Source of the DNA: Pyrinomonadaceae bacterium
GTDB taxonomy: Bacteria; Acidobacteriota; Blastocatellia; Pyrinomonadales; Pyrinomonadaceae
Reading direction: 5' to 3'
Assembly (NCBI GenBank): GCA_030841105.1
Contig: JAVEDE010000007.1
Span: forward strand, 1-32,829
Length of the DNA stretch: 32,829 nt
Shown here: positions 1-9,656 of the stretch, in pieces
Layout of the letters: each line of letters starts with the position of its first letter
Position numbering within the stretch: position 1 is the first letter of the stretch
Made by a program: the position numbers and the translations under genes
Notes under the pieces: model-generated
What the model was told of the DNA's origin: nothing
Seen by the model: only the letters and a program-made list of their open reading frames with translations
The model's database searches: none

Positions 1-1738
1 GATGGACGATAGAGAGCCAGAAGTTGGGCGTGGCGAGCCAGTCCTCGACCGTGTAGCCGAGCAGAGTTTCCACGTAGTCGCTGACGAAGTTGATGCGCTG
101 GCTCGACTCGTCCGGCACGCCCCACGCTTCCCACACCACGCCCGGCACGCTCGTGATGATCGCGTCGAGACGGTGACGCTGCGCTTCGACTTCGGCGGCG
201 AGACGCGCCTTCTCGGCTTCGGCGCGCACGCGCTCGGTGATGTCTTCGACGAGCGCGACGACGCCGTTGATTTGTCCCTCGGCGTCGCGCAGGGGCGCGG
301 TCGAGATGCTGACGTTGATCTGCGTGCCGTCCTTTCGGAGTCGCACGGTCTCATAACTTTTGAAGTCAGTTCCCGCGACGGCCTGCCGGTGATTGCGCCG
401 CACCTCTTCGAGTTTATCGGTCGGCACGGTGGGCAGCATTTGCCCCAGCACCTCGGCCTCGTTCCAGCCGTAGATGCGTTCGGCCGATTGATTCCACATC
501 TTGACGATCCCGGCGGGGTCGAGCGCGACGATGCCGAGCGGCGAGGCGTGAATGATGGCTTCGAGCGTCTGGTTGCTCTCGCGCAGCGCGGCGAGCGTGG
601 CCTGCATCTCGCGCTGGCGCAAGCTCACCTCGCCCGCCAGTTTCACGAGGTCGTGGTGGTGGCTGTCGAGTTCCGATTGCAACGCCTCGCGCGTGCGCTG
701 CGTCTCGATCAAGTTGGCGACGCGCGCCAGCAGTTCTTCGCGCACGAACGGCTTCATCAGGTAGTCCTGCACGCCCGCGCGCAGCAACTCGACGCGCAAT
801 GCCTCGTCGGACTTGGCCGTCAACATGCAGACTGGCACGCGCGCCAGTTCGTCGTCAGCGCGCAACTCCGCGACGAACTGCGCGCCGCTCATCTCCGTCA
901 TCGCCACGTCGCACAGGATCAGATCGGGGCGCAACTCGCGCGCCCGCTCGATGCCTTCGCGCCCGCCCCGCGCGCTCGCCACGCGATACTTCGCGCCGAG
1001 TTGCTCCGTGATGGAACGTGTCAACTCGCGGTCGTCTTCGACCAGGAGCACCAGCGGCGCGAGCGACAACGCGGCGACTGAGGGCGCGCCGGTCGCGGCA
1101 GTATCAAGGCGTCGCGGCGTCGCGGCGGCTTCCCTACGCCGCGGCGTCGCTGCGCCGGGCACGAATGTCGTCACCTCATTCTCCGCCGCGTCATCGTCTG
1201 CGAAGGTTTCGAGTTCGCGCTTCAGTTGTTCGAGTTCCGCGAGGCGCGCGCCGGAGAGTTTGGCTTCGCGTAGGAGCGCGAGCGTGCGCGGGATGAGCGG
1301 CGGCAGGACGAGCGCGGTGGTGACGGAGGCGACCGCCGTGATCAATTTGAGGTAGCCCGCCAGCCAGTAGAGGGGCGCGTTGTAAGTCGCCCAGACTTCC
1401 ATGAAGTGCATGCCCGCGCAGGCGACGATGAACAGGCCGCACGCGAGGAAGACCGTGTGGAAGGGCAGGTCGCGGCGCGCGCGGCGGACGAAGTAGACGA
1501 GCGTGATCGAGATGGCGGCGTAGGAGAGGGCGATGGCGAGGTCTGCGAGGAAGTGCATCAGGACGAGCGAGCCTGTGCCGAGATAGGATCGCTCTCGCGT
1601 CACGAAGGAGTGCGCGCCGTTGCCCGCGGCGAACAGGTTGCGTGCCAGCCCCGGCCACAGCAGCAGCAACAGCACGCAGGCGGCCGCGAGGCCGACGCCG
1701 TAAGAGAGCAGGGATGGAGAGCGGGCGACGCGGATCAT
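1..1738 (-). CDS. Ethylene-receptor-like membrane sensor with REC and PAS domains (partial)
   Basis: The open frame starts at ATG 1738, after an AGAGGTG ribosome site, and runs off the left edge, giving 579 visible codons. Residues 12-30, 57-84, 94-115 and 124-150 look like membrane segments. Residues 60-150 closely resemble the plant ETR1 ethylene-binding domain. Asp66, Cys107 and His111 (C-x3-H) sit where ETR1 has Asp25 and the copper ligands Cys65 and His69. A short coiled region (155-180) and a Pro/Arg/Ala-rich linker follow. Next comes a complete receiver domain (228-345) with E234/D235, phospho-acceptor D277, T307 and K329. A PAS domain (about 391-505) and the start of a second PAS (from about 524) follow. 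A histidine kinase or other output module probably lies beyond the edge; that part is inference. Whether it binds copper or ethylene is unknown, since many bacterial proteins share this fold. Confidence 0.88.
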   Translation of the reverse strand, partial: MIRVARSPSLLSYGVGLAAACVLLLLLWPGLARNLFAAGNGAHSFVTRERSYLGTGSLVLMHFLADLAIALSYAAISITLVYFVRRARRDLPFHTVFLACGLFIVACAGMHFMEVWATYNAPLYWLAGYLKLITAVASVTTALVLPPLIPRTLALLREAKLSGARLAELEQLKRELETFADDDAAENEVTTFVPGAATPRRREAAATPRRLDTAATGAPSVAALSLAPLVLLVEDDRELTRSITEQLGAKYRVASARGGREGIERARELRPDLILCDVAMTEMSGAQFVAELRADDELARVPVCMLTAKSDEALRVELLRAGVQDYLMKPFVREELLARVANLIETQRTREALQSELDSHHHDLVKLAGEVSLRQREMQATLAALRESNQTLEAIIHASPLGIVALDPAGIVKMWNQSAERIYGWNEAEVLGQMLPTVPTDKLEEVRRNHRQAVAGTDFKSYETVRLRKDGTQINVSISTAPLRDAEGQINGVVALVEDITERVRAEAEKARLAAEVEAQRHRLDAIITSVPGVVWEAWGVPDESSQRINFVSDYVETLLGYTVEDWLATPNFWLSIVH

Positions 1739-2109
1739 ACTGGACACCTCTGTAACTTTGACGAGTGGTGGCGGCTCGGCTTCGCGTGAATGACTGCGCG
1801 AGGATTATTTCAAGAGTGAAATTGAAGTAAGACACAACACAAGAACTGCGATAGCGGGAAGACGCCTTGCACGCTTCAAAAGCTAAACTCTCCGGCAAAC
1901 CAAGTCAAGACATATGGCGACAGCGGCTGCACATCTAGCGCGACGCGGCGGCACGTATAGCGACGCGGCCGCGCGCCGACGTGGCAGTTCGCCGCGCGGC
2001 GCGAGCACTCGCCGCAACGTCATCTCACGTCGCCTCTGCTTCGCCCTCGCGCGTCGCCTCTGCTAGTCTCTCCCGGTCAAAAAAACTTTCCGTCGAGGTG
2101 AAATCAACT
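1739..2109. other. Divergent intergenic region between sensor and hydrolase
   Basis: About 370 bases without a convincing gene separate two divergently read genes. On the minus strand, TTGACT (about 1903-1908) followed 16-17 bases later by TTAGCT is a weak candidate promoter for the sensor. Near the hydrolase end, a short direct repeat CGTCGCCTCTGCT occurs twice around 2030-2064. Reading frames through this stretch have no recognisable protein content. Confidence 0.45.
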
Positions 2110-2784
2110 TTGTATCCGGCCGGTAATCTGTTCATCCCCGCCCCGCACGGCAAACTCGAAGCGATCTTGAAAGAGCCGCCCGCGGGCGTCGCGCGTCGCG
2201 GCGTCGCGCTCGTCCTGCACCCGCACCCGCTGCACGGCGGCACGATGCACAACAAAGTGGTCTTCCGCGCCGCACGCGCCTTGAACGACGCGGGCTTCGT
2301 CACGCTCCGCAAAAACTTTCGCGGCGTCGGCCAGACGACCGGCGCGCACGACGAGGGGCGCGGCGAGATGGAAGACGCGCGCGTCGCAATAGACTACCTC
2401 GTCGCGCAGTACCCGGACGCGCCTCTCCTCGTCGCGGGCTTCTCCTTCGGCGCGCGCGTCGGGTTGGAGTTGGGCGTCAGAGACACGCGCGTCGGCGCGC
2501 TCATCGGCATCGGCACGCCCGTCAGCATTCCCGAACGCGGCTACGATTTCTCGTTCCTGCGCGAGTGCCGCAAGCCCGTCCTCTTCGTCCACGGCGCGCG
2601 CGACGAGTTCGGCGATGTCGCCAAGCTCCAAGCCCTCGCCGCCGAACTTCCCGCCGAAGCGCGCGCCCGCGTCGCGGTCATCGAGGGCGCGGGACACTTC
2701 TTCGACAATCAACTCGAAGAGTTGACGCGCGTGATCAGAGAGTGGGCGGAGCGTGTCTGGGAAGACTTGGGAGAGGACGCGTGA
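2110..2784 (+). CDS. Alpha/beta hydrolase (dienelactone-hydrolase-like)
   Basis: This is a soluble alpha/beta hydrolase of about 224 residues. It belongs to the compact family that begins with an 'IPAPHGKLEA' strand followed by an HPHPLHGG motif (the oxyanion region). The nucleophile elbow is G-F-S-F-G (in VAGFSFGARVG). The acid and base are probably the Asp in HGARDEFGD and the His in EGAGHFFDNQ near the C-terminus. The substrate is not evident; short esters are the usual guess for the family. The frame is open from 1981, but the earlier GTG codons (1981, 2098) lack a ribosome site. TTG at 2110 follows GAGGTG by nine bases and matches where similarity begins, so I place the start there, with GTG 2098 as the alternative. 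It is convergent with the next gene. Confidence 0.82.
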   Translation: MYPAGNLFIPAPHGKLEAILKEPPAGVARRGVALVLHPHPLHGGTMHNKVVFRAARALNDAGFVTLRKNFRGVGQTTGAHDEGRGEMEDARVAIDYLVAQYPDAPLLVAGFSFGARVGLELGVRDTRVGALIGIGTPVSIPERGYDFSFLRECRKPVLFVHGARDEFGDVAKLQALAAELPAEARARVAVIEGAGHFFDNQLEELTRVIREWAERVWEDLGEDA

Positions 2785-2876
2785 TGCGAATCAGCGGCGA
2801 CGACGGCGACGCGCCCGCGTAGTCTATCGCGGGAGCAGAACGTGCGGCGCGAATGTGAGGAGCGGGAGGGCGGTCG

Positions 2877-4970
2877 TCAGTCGGCCGCCCTTCGTCTTGC
2901 GCGGAGGATGAGCCACACGGCCAAGGCGCAGGCCAACAGCAGAGCCGCTAAGAGTAGCCCGTTACGAACCGTCAGCAGTCTTGCGCCCGGCGTCAACGTC
3001 CCGCCGTTTCGCGTGACGATGACGCCGGGGAGTCGCCAGTATCTACTCGCTCCCCTGATCTGCTCTAAGAGCGAACGCTCGCCGGGCAGCTTGCTCGCAA
3101 TCAGCAGCAGCTTCATGTCGTCCATGACCACCTTCATCTGCGCGAAGTAAGAGTGGCCGAGCATGTCCGTGTCAATGCCGGAGGCGTCTATGCTGTCCAT
3201 GCCGGGCACGACGATGATCTCCGGCAGCGAGTCGCCCGCGCGCGGGTAGCCGTGAATTTTTTTGGAAGCCAGCAGCGCGGTATCGCTCGAAGAGGCGTAG
3301 AGCGTCACGCGGCGCGCGATCTTCTGGATGGCGGGCGCGAGGTCGCGGCCGAACACCTCTGCGTCAACGTCGGGCGCGGTCAGGATCACTTCGCTGAAAA
3401 GCGGCGTCGCGCGTTCGGCGGCGAGCGAGCGCAGGACGTTGGTCAGCGCGCGGTTGCCCATGCTGTGCGCGACGAGATGAATGCGCGCGCCGCTCGCGCC
3501 CTGCGCCGCCAAATCCGTGAGGAACTGCCTCAAGTGCGGCTCTGTCCAGACGACCTCGTTCTCGTCGGTCGTGTAGCCGGAGAGCGAGCCTTGCGAAGGC
3601 CAACTGTAGAGGACGGGCACGCCGGTGAAGCCCAGATCGTATGAGAGTTGCGCGGTGCGACGGGCGGCGTCAACGAACTTCACGTTGTAGCCGTGGACGA
3701 AGACGAACACGTCGCGCGACGCGGCCGCGCCGAGCCGCGTCTGGAACTGCGAGTGGAACTCACCTGCGTCGAGCGGCTTGACGCTCAGGAGGACGACGTG
3801 GAGTTTCGGGTCTTCTTTGAACTCCAGACGCCAGAGCGAAGGCGACTCAAGTTGGCCGGGCACGTGCTTACTCGGAATGCTCACCTCGCACGTTCCGAGT
3901 TCGAGTTTGCCGCGCCCCGCGCCGTAAAACTCTCCCGGCTCTTTCGCGCCCGTCCGCGCGCGATCCGTGCCGTAGAAGATCGGAACAATCGTATAAGGCT
4001 CGGGCTTCGTCTCAGCCCCGGTCGCTTTCCCGACATTCTTGTCTCGAATGTCGGGAGTCGCCCCGGCCAGAGGGGGCGCGGATTCGACGGGCGTCTCCGG
4101 CTCGCCGGGGAATCGTGTGGAGGCCGTGCGCGGCGGTGCGCGACGCCCTTGAGTCGGCGCGGGTTGCGACCGGACGATAACAGGCGGCGGCGGTCTTGAA
4201 CTGGCCGGGGCGCGACCCGACATACTATCCGGCGGGTCGCGCTGAATTATGATATGCGGTCTTTCGGACGAAGTGGCCGTGACCACGGGCGGAGTGGTCG
4301 TAGGCGCAGCAGCACCGTCTGCCCGCTCCTGCGATTCGGAAAGCGTCTTGAGAGGCGTCATGCGCGCGACGAGCGACGGCACGCGTTCGACGCTGGCGGC
4401 GAGAAGTGTGCCGCGCGTCGCCGTGTTGCCGAGGACGACGCCGACGACTTTGCCGTCGCGGGTCAAGACGGGGCCGCCGTAGCTCGCCGCCGGGATCGCG
4501 CCCGTGATTTCGTAGCGCGGGAGGTTCACGCTGCTGACCCGCGCGGGCGATCTCGTCTCCTGCAAATTCTCGTTGCTGCCGAGCGCCTCCACGTCGCCGC
4601 CCTTTTCCAGCCACTCGCCGTCGTCCAGAGGCGGCACGACGCCCCGCGCGCCTTCAAGTTTCAACAGGACGAGACCGAGTTCCCTGTCCACGCCCACGAC
4701 GCCGAGCACCTTGAAGCCATGCCGGTCGCCGGGGGCGAACGCGCGCGCCGTGTCGGCCGACGCGATAAGATTCAGGCGCGTCAACACCACGTCGGGCTGG
4801 ACGAAAAAACCGCTCGCGGCCGCCGCGGGGCGTCCCTCCCGGTCGTAGGTCTGAACCCACACGACCGGCGACGCGGCGCGCTGCGGCGCGGGCGTCACTT
4901 GGAGCGACGGCGCGAGCGTCGTCAAAGCGGCGGAGACTGCGAGCCAGAATGTGAGTAGAAGTTTTGACAT
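2877..4970 (-). CDS. Secreted fusion of inactive trypsin-like domain and DUF900 alpha/beta hydrolase
   Basis: This protein of 697 residues has an N-terminal signal peptide (about 1-25) and a C-terminal membrane helix (about 669-690) followed by an Arg-rich tail, so it is probably anchored to the inner membrane with its domains outside. Residues 35-205 fold like an HtrA/trypsin_2 domain, with FFVQPDVVLT and GGPVLTRDGKVVGVV patterns. All three triad positions are replaced: His by Asn67, Asp by Gly99 and Ser by Tyr164. A Pro/Thr-rich linker (205-320) leads to a DUF900-type alpha/beta hydrolase (about 325-620). It starts at PIFYGTDRAR and has FVHGYNV, the nucleophile Ser503 in AHSMGNR, Asp534 or Asp536 in TAPDVD, and His606 in LGHSYF. 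The first domain is therefore likely a binding or scaffold module and the second an active esterase or lipase. The substrate is unknown. Confidence 0.85.
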   Translation of the reverse strand: MSKLLLTFWLAVSAALTTLAPSLQVTPAPQRAASPVVWVQTYDREGRPAAAASGFFVQPDVVLTRLNLIASADTARAFAPGDRHGFKVLGVVGVDRELGLVLLKLEGARGVVPPLDDGEWLEKGGDVEALGSNENLQETRSPARVSSVNLPRYEITGAIPAASYGGPVLTRDGKVVGVVLGNTATRGTLLAASVERVPSLVARMTPLKTLSESQERADGAAAPTTTPPVVTATSSERPHIIIQRDPPDSMSGRAPASSRPPPPVIVRSQPAPTQGRRAPPRTASTRFPGEPETPVESAPPLAGATPDIRDKNVGKATGAETKPEPYTIVPIFYGTDRARTGAKEPGEFYGAGRGKLELGTCEVSIPSKHVPGQLESPSLWRLEFKEDPKLHVVLLSVKPLDAGEFHSQFQTRLGAAASRDVFVFVHGYNVKFVDAARRTAQLSYDLGFTGVPVLYSWPSQGSLSGYTTDENEVVWTEPHLRQFLTDLAAQGASGARIHLVAHSMGNRALTNVLRSLAAERATPLFSEVILTAPDVDAEVFGRDLAPAIQKIARRVTLYASSSDTALLASKKIHGYPRAGDSLPEIIVVPGMDSIDASGIDTDMLGHSYFAQMKVVMDDMKLLLIASKLPGERSLLEQIRGASRYWRLPGVIVTRNGGTLTPGARLLTVRNGLLLAALLLACALAVWLILRARRRAAD

Positions 4971-5177
4971 GAGCTTGGCCGGTGGCTCTCTGAGGAGCGG
5001 AGGAGTTGCAGCGTTTGAAGTGAGCGAGGGCGGTCTTTATATCACGAATCGGGCGGCGGGGCGGAAGAAAACTTGCGCCCGCCCCAGTCTCCTTAGTCTC
5101 TTTGTGCCCGCCGCAGTCTACGCCGCTTTAACGACCGTTGCGCCGTCGCTCCAAGCGGTGACGGCTCGGTCGCCGCG

Positions 5178-6569
<1,392 letters not shown>

Positions 6570-6587
6570 GGCTCTTGTGTCGTTCAC

Positions 6588-6912
6588 TGAAACTTAACCG
6601 CGACTTAAAAAGCGCGCACCGCGGAGAGACGCCAAAGGACGCCGGAAAGAGCGGGCGCAGAAGGGAACGGATGGAAGCGGAACGATGAACGACGAATCAC
6701 GGGGCACTCAATCGAGTGGCCGTCCGTATTAGTTGTTCATCGAACTTTCTTCATCGGTTCTATCCTCTGTGCCCGCTCTTTCAGAGCGTCCTCTTCTGAT
6801 CTCTGCGGTGAATGTCTGCCGCCGCTGCCCCAACCGGAAAGTTGTCTAACGGTTCGCGCCGCCCGCAGGTTTCAACTTTTACTCTTCCACGATTCTTACT
6901 CTTGCGCGACTT
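6588..6912. other. Gene-free spacer with palindromic element
   Basis: This 325-base spacer lies between the acyl-CoA synthetase stop and the MATE gene. Most of it is an interrupted inverted repeat, listed separately. The end next to the synthetase carries a near-direct repeat (ACTTTTACTCTTCCACG, then ACTTTTAATCTTCCGCG at about 6872-6925), whose second copy overlaps the synthetase stop codon. No coding sequence or RNA gene was recognised. Confidence 0.6.
6617..6810. repeat. Long interrupted palindrome (MITE/REP-like)
   Basis: The outer arms 6617-6664 and 6764-6810 are imperfect inverted copies. Both contain CACCGC(G/A)GAGA, AAGGACGC or GAGGACGC, and GAAAGAGCGGGC(G/A)CAGA. Inner arms GATGAAC (about 6684) and GTTCATC (about 6735) and a small CACTC/GAGTG hairpin nest inside. 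It contains no open frame. It resembles the short dispersed palindromes common in Acidobacteriota intergenic DNA. Confidence 0.65.
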
Positions 6913-8907
6913 TTAATCTTCCGCGTAGAGGCGTTCGATCACGTCGCGGTATTTTTCGTCCACGACGCGACGTTTGACCTTGAGCGTGGGCGTCAGTTCG
7001 CCGCCCTCGATGGAGAGTTCGTGTTCGAGGAGCGCGATGCGTTTGACGCGTTCATACTTCGAGAGGTCGGCGCACACGCCGTCCACCTGTCGCTGCATGA
7101 GATCAATGATGCGTTCGTGTTTGCACAGTTCGGCGGGCGTCTCGCCTGCGTCGCGGATGCCCTTGTGCTGCGTGTAGGCGCGCAGTTGTTCCCAGTCGGG
7201 GACGATGAGCGCGGCCGGGTACTTGCGCCCGTTGCCGATGAGCACGACCTGATTGACGAAGCGCGAAGCCTTGATGCGCGCCTCGATGGCCGACGGCGCG
7301 ATGTACTTGCCGCCCGACGTTTTGAACAACTCCTTCTTGCGATCAGTGATCTTCAAGAAGCCGTCCCCGTCAATGAGTCCGATGTCGCCCGTCTTGAACC
7401 AGCCGTCTTCGGTGAAGACGGCGCGCGTCTCGGCGGGCTTGCGGTAGTAGCCGCGCATGATGTTCGGCCCGCGCGTCTCGATCTCGCCGTCGGCGGCGAT
7501 ACGCACCTCGACGTTTTTGATCGGCCGCCCGACCGTGCCGATGCGGTTGTCTTCGAGCGTCCCGGCGGCGATGACGGGCGAAGTCTCCGTCAGCCCGTAC
7601 CCCTGCACGATGGGCACGCCCGCGCCCATGAAGATGTAGCCGATCTCTTCCGGCAGCGCAGCGCCGCCCGACACGAACAGCCGCATCCGCCCGCCCAGAC
7701 CCGCGCGCCACTTCGAGAAGACGACGCGCGAGGCGAGGTCGTGTTTCAACCCAAGGAGCGGCGGGACGGGTTTACCTTCGACCGTGTGCTGCGCCCAGAG
7801 TTTGCCGACCGAGACCGCCCACGCGAGCATCCGCGCCTGAAGTTTGCCCGCCGCCGTGGCCTTCTCTTGAATGCGCGCGTAAATTTTCTCGAACAGGCGC
7901 GGCACGCAGATCATGATCGTCGGGCGCACCTCGCGCATGTTGTCGCCGATCTTCTCGATTGACTCCGCGTAATAGACGCTCATGCCGTGGTGGAGGTACA
8001 TGTACATGCCGAGCCGTTCGAGGACGTGCGAGAGCGGCAGCACCGAGAGCGCGATGTCCTGTTCGCTAAAGGCGAGGTGGCCGGAACTGTCAATCAGGTT
8101 CGTAACGAGGTTCGCATGCGTGAGCATGACGCCCTTCGGCTCGCCCGTCGTGCCCGAAGTGTAGATGATCGTCGCGAGGTCTTCGGCCGAGACTGTGCGC
8201 GCGATTTCGTTTAGCAACTCCGGCTGCTCGCTTCGCAACGCGCGCGCGCGTTCGATGAGCGCGTCGAGCGTGGTCGCGCCGATCTCTTCCGCGCCCTCCG
8301 GCTCGAAGAAGATGAGGTGTTCGAGCGCGGGCGCGCCGTCAATGGCCTCGAAGATGCGCTCGAAGGCGGCGCGGTTGCGAACGAAGAGAATGCGCGCGCC
8401 CGAATCGTCGAGGATGTAGCGCACCTGCGGCGGGGCTTGCGTCGGGTAGATGGGCACGTCCACTATCCCTGCGAACTGGCAGCCCGCGTCGGTCAGCGTC
8501 CATTCGGGCGAACTCTCGGAGAGGATGGCGGCGCGCTCGCCGCGTCTGAGGCCGAGCGCGTGGAGTCCGTAGGCGATGAGGTGCGCGCGTTCGATCAACT
8601 CGGCGGAAGAGATCATGCGCCACGCGCCTTCGCGCTTGAAGTTGAGCGCGTCGCGTTTGGGGTGGCGGGCGACAGCGTGCGTGAACACTTCGGCCAGAGT
8701 CGTCGGCTCGTCGGGCGAGAGCGGCACGCGCGGCGGTGGCGGCAGCGGGATGAACTCTTCCGCGTCGGAGGCTGTGGCGGCGGGCGCATCGCCGTTGGCT
8801 ACTACTTCTACTACTACTGCGGCGGGCGCGCTCGCCATCGTCGCCTGAGTTGGCGGCTGCGTCTCCGTCGTGTCTGCACTGCCGTGTACGGTCGTCTCGG
8901 GGGTCAT
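6913..8907 (-). CDS. Long-chain fatty-acid--CoA ligase (AMP-forming)
   Basis: This enzyme activates fatty acids with ATP and CoA to acyl-CoA through an acyl-AMP intermediate. It has 664 residues in the FAA1/FadD15-like branch. The P-loop is YTSGTTGEPKG (249-259), followed by LSVLPLSHVLER, the adenine motif QGYGLTETSP, the hinge region DGWFKTGDIG and TDRKKELFKTSGGKYIAP with the C-domain Lys. Residues 1-65 are an extra Ala/Thr/Pro-rich tail not needed for catalysis. Its ATG overlaps the TGA of the upstream TetR gene (ATGA), so the two are translationally coupled and probably share one promoter and operator. That pairing points to fatty-acid-responsive control of degradation or uptake. The exact chain-length preference is unknown. 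Confidence 0.93.
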   Translation of the reverse strand: MTPETTVHGSADTTETQPPTQATMASAPAAVVVEVVANGDAPAATASDAEEFIPLPPPPRVPLSPDEPTTLAEVFTHAVARHPKRDALNFKREGAWRMISSAELIERAHLIAYGLHALGLRRGERAAILSESSPEWTLTDAGCQFAGIVDVPIYPTQAPPQVRYILDDSGARILFVRNRAAFERIFEAIDGAPALEHLIFFEPEGAEEIGATTLDALIERARALRSEQPELLNEIARTVSAEDLATIIYTSGTTGEPKGVMLTHANLVTNLIDSSGHLAFSEQDIALSVLPLSHVLERLGMYMYLHHGMSVYYAESIEKIGDNMREVRPTIMICVPRLFEKIYARIQEKATAAGKLQARMLAWAVSVGKLWAQHTVEGKPVPPLLGLKHDLASRVVFSKWRAGLGGRMRLFVSGGAALPEEIGYIFMGAGVPIVQGYGLTETSPVIAAGTLEDNRIGTVGRPIKNVEVRIAADGEIETRGPNIMRGYYRKPAETRAVFTEDGWFKTGDIGLIDGDGFLKITDRKKELFKTSGGKYIAPSAIEARIKASRFVNQVVLIGNGRKYPAALIVPDWEQLRAYTQHKGIRDAGETPAELCKHERIIDLMQRQVDGVCADLSKYERVKRIALLEHELSIEGGELTPTLKVKRRVVDEKYRDVIERLYAED

Positions 8908-9530
8908 TTGTTGCTGCTCACTCCGTTGAGAAAAATGTCGAGCACCTGATCGGCCAGCGGCGCGAGTTTGTAAGCGCGCGGCGAGAGAATCCAGTTGGTC
9001 GCCATCTCGTCGAGCGCGCCGAAGAGAATTTTGGCGACGACCTTCGCGTTCAGTTCCGCGCGGAAGAGTCCGGCGCGCTGCCCCTCTTCGAGCGTCTCGC
9101 GGATGAGGCGCAAGTATTCGGCCAGACCGGCGGCGGAAAACTCTTCCATAAACTTCGTCGAGCCGCGCAGTTCGACTTGAAAGACGACGGCCAGATCGCG
9201 ATCCGCGCCGAGCCGCTCCAAGTGTAGGCGCGCGATGCGGCGCAACTTCTCGCGCGGGTCGTCGAGCGCAGCCGTCTCGGCGCGCGCGGCGGCGATGGCC
9301 TCACCCACGCCGCGCTCGAAGATGGAGCGCAAGATTTCCTCTTTGCTTTTGAAGTAGAGATAGACCGTGCCGTCGGCGACGCCCGCCACGCGCGCCACGT
9401 CGGCCACCTTCGAGTTGAAGTAGCCGCTCTCGGCGAACACTTTGGTGGCGGCGCGCAGGATGGCCTCGCGCTTGTCCGGGACGCTCGCGCGCGGCGACGA
9501 CGGTTGATTGACGGAACGTGCGGAACGCAT
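8904..9530 (-). CDS. TetR family regulator, FadR-like
   Basis: This 208-residue TetR repressor has its helix-turn-helix at about 22-66: KREAILRAATKVFAE, then VADVARVAGVADGTVYLYFKSKEE. The all-alpha ligand domain resembles the acyl-CoA-binding FadR group of Bacillus and Thermus. Three things support that role. It is coupled by a 4-base overlap to an acyl-CoA ligase gene. An 18-bp palindrome upstream matches the FadR operator pattern. The typical KFMEEF and AGLFRAELN stretches are present. It is expected to repress its own operon and release it on binding long-chain acyl-CoA. The ATG has no clear ribosome site. The effector assignment is inference; the TetR family call is firm. Confidence 0.9.
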   Translation of the reverse strand: MRSARSVNQPSSPRASVPDKREAILRAATKVFAESGYFNSKVADVARVAGVADGTVYLYFKSKEEILRSIFERGVGEAIAAARAETAALDDPREKLRRIARLHLERLGADRDLAVVFQVELRGSTKFMEEFSAAGLAEYLRLIRETLEEGQRAGLFRAELNAKVVAKILFGALDEMATNWILSPRAYKLAPLADQVLDIFLNGVSSNK

Positions 9531-9574
9531 TCGGGGGAACTCTTGACTCCGTTTCGCTGGATTGGACGCTTGAC

Positions 9575-9592
9575 TGAGTGACCGTTCATTCA
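9575..9592. promoter_or_regulatory. Putative FadR-type operator
   Basis: TGAGTGACCGTTCATTCA reads on the minus strand as TGAATGA-ACGG-TCACTCA. This is two 7-base half-sites with a 4-base centre and one mismatch. The Bacillus subtilis FadR consensus, as I recall it, is TGAATGA-N4-TCATTCA with the same spacing. It sits 45-62 bases upstream of the regulator's ATG, where it could block the promoter. Confidence 0.6.
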
Positions 9593-9656
9593 GACGAGCG
9601 ATGACAGACTAGCAGAAGTCAGAAAAAAGGGTAAAGGGGAAGGGCGGAAGTCAGCA

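Noticed and set aside
1018..1296. Plus-strand open frames at the left edge, including a 359-codon frame from base 2
   Set aside because: They are antisense to the sensor gene, which shows clear ethylene-receptor-like, REC and PAS motifs on the minus strand; the plus frames have no family resemblance.
1191..1898. 235-codon minus-strand frame
   Set aside because: It is out of phase with the sensor gene, whose correct frame begins at 1738; its product is Arg/Pro-rich with no motifs.
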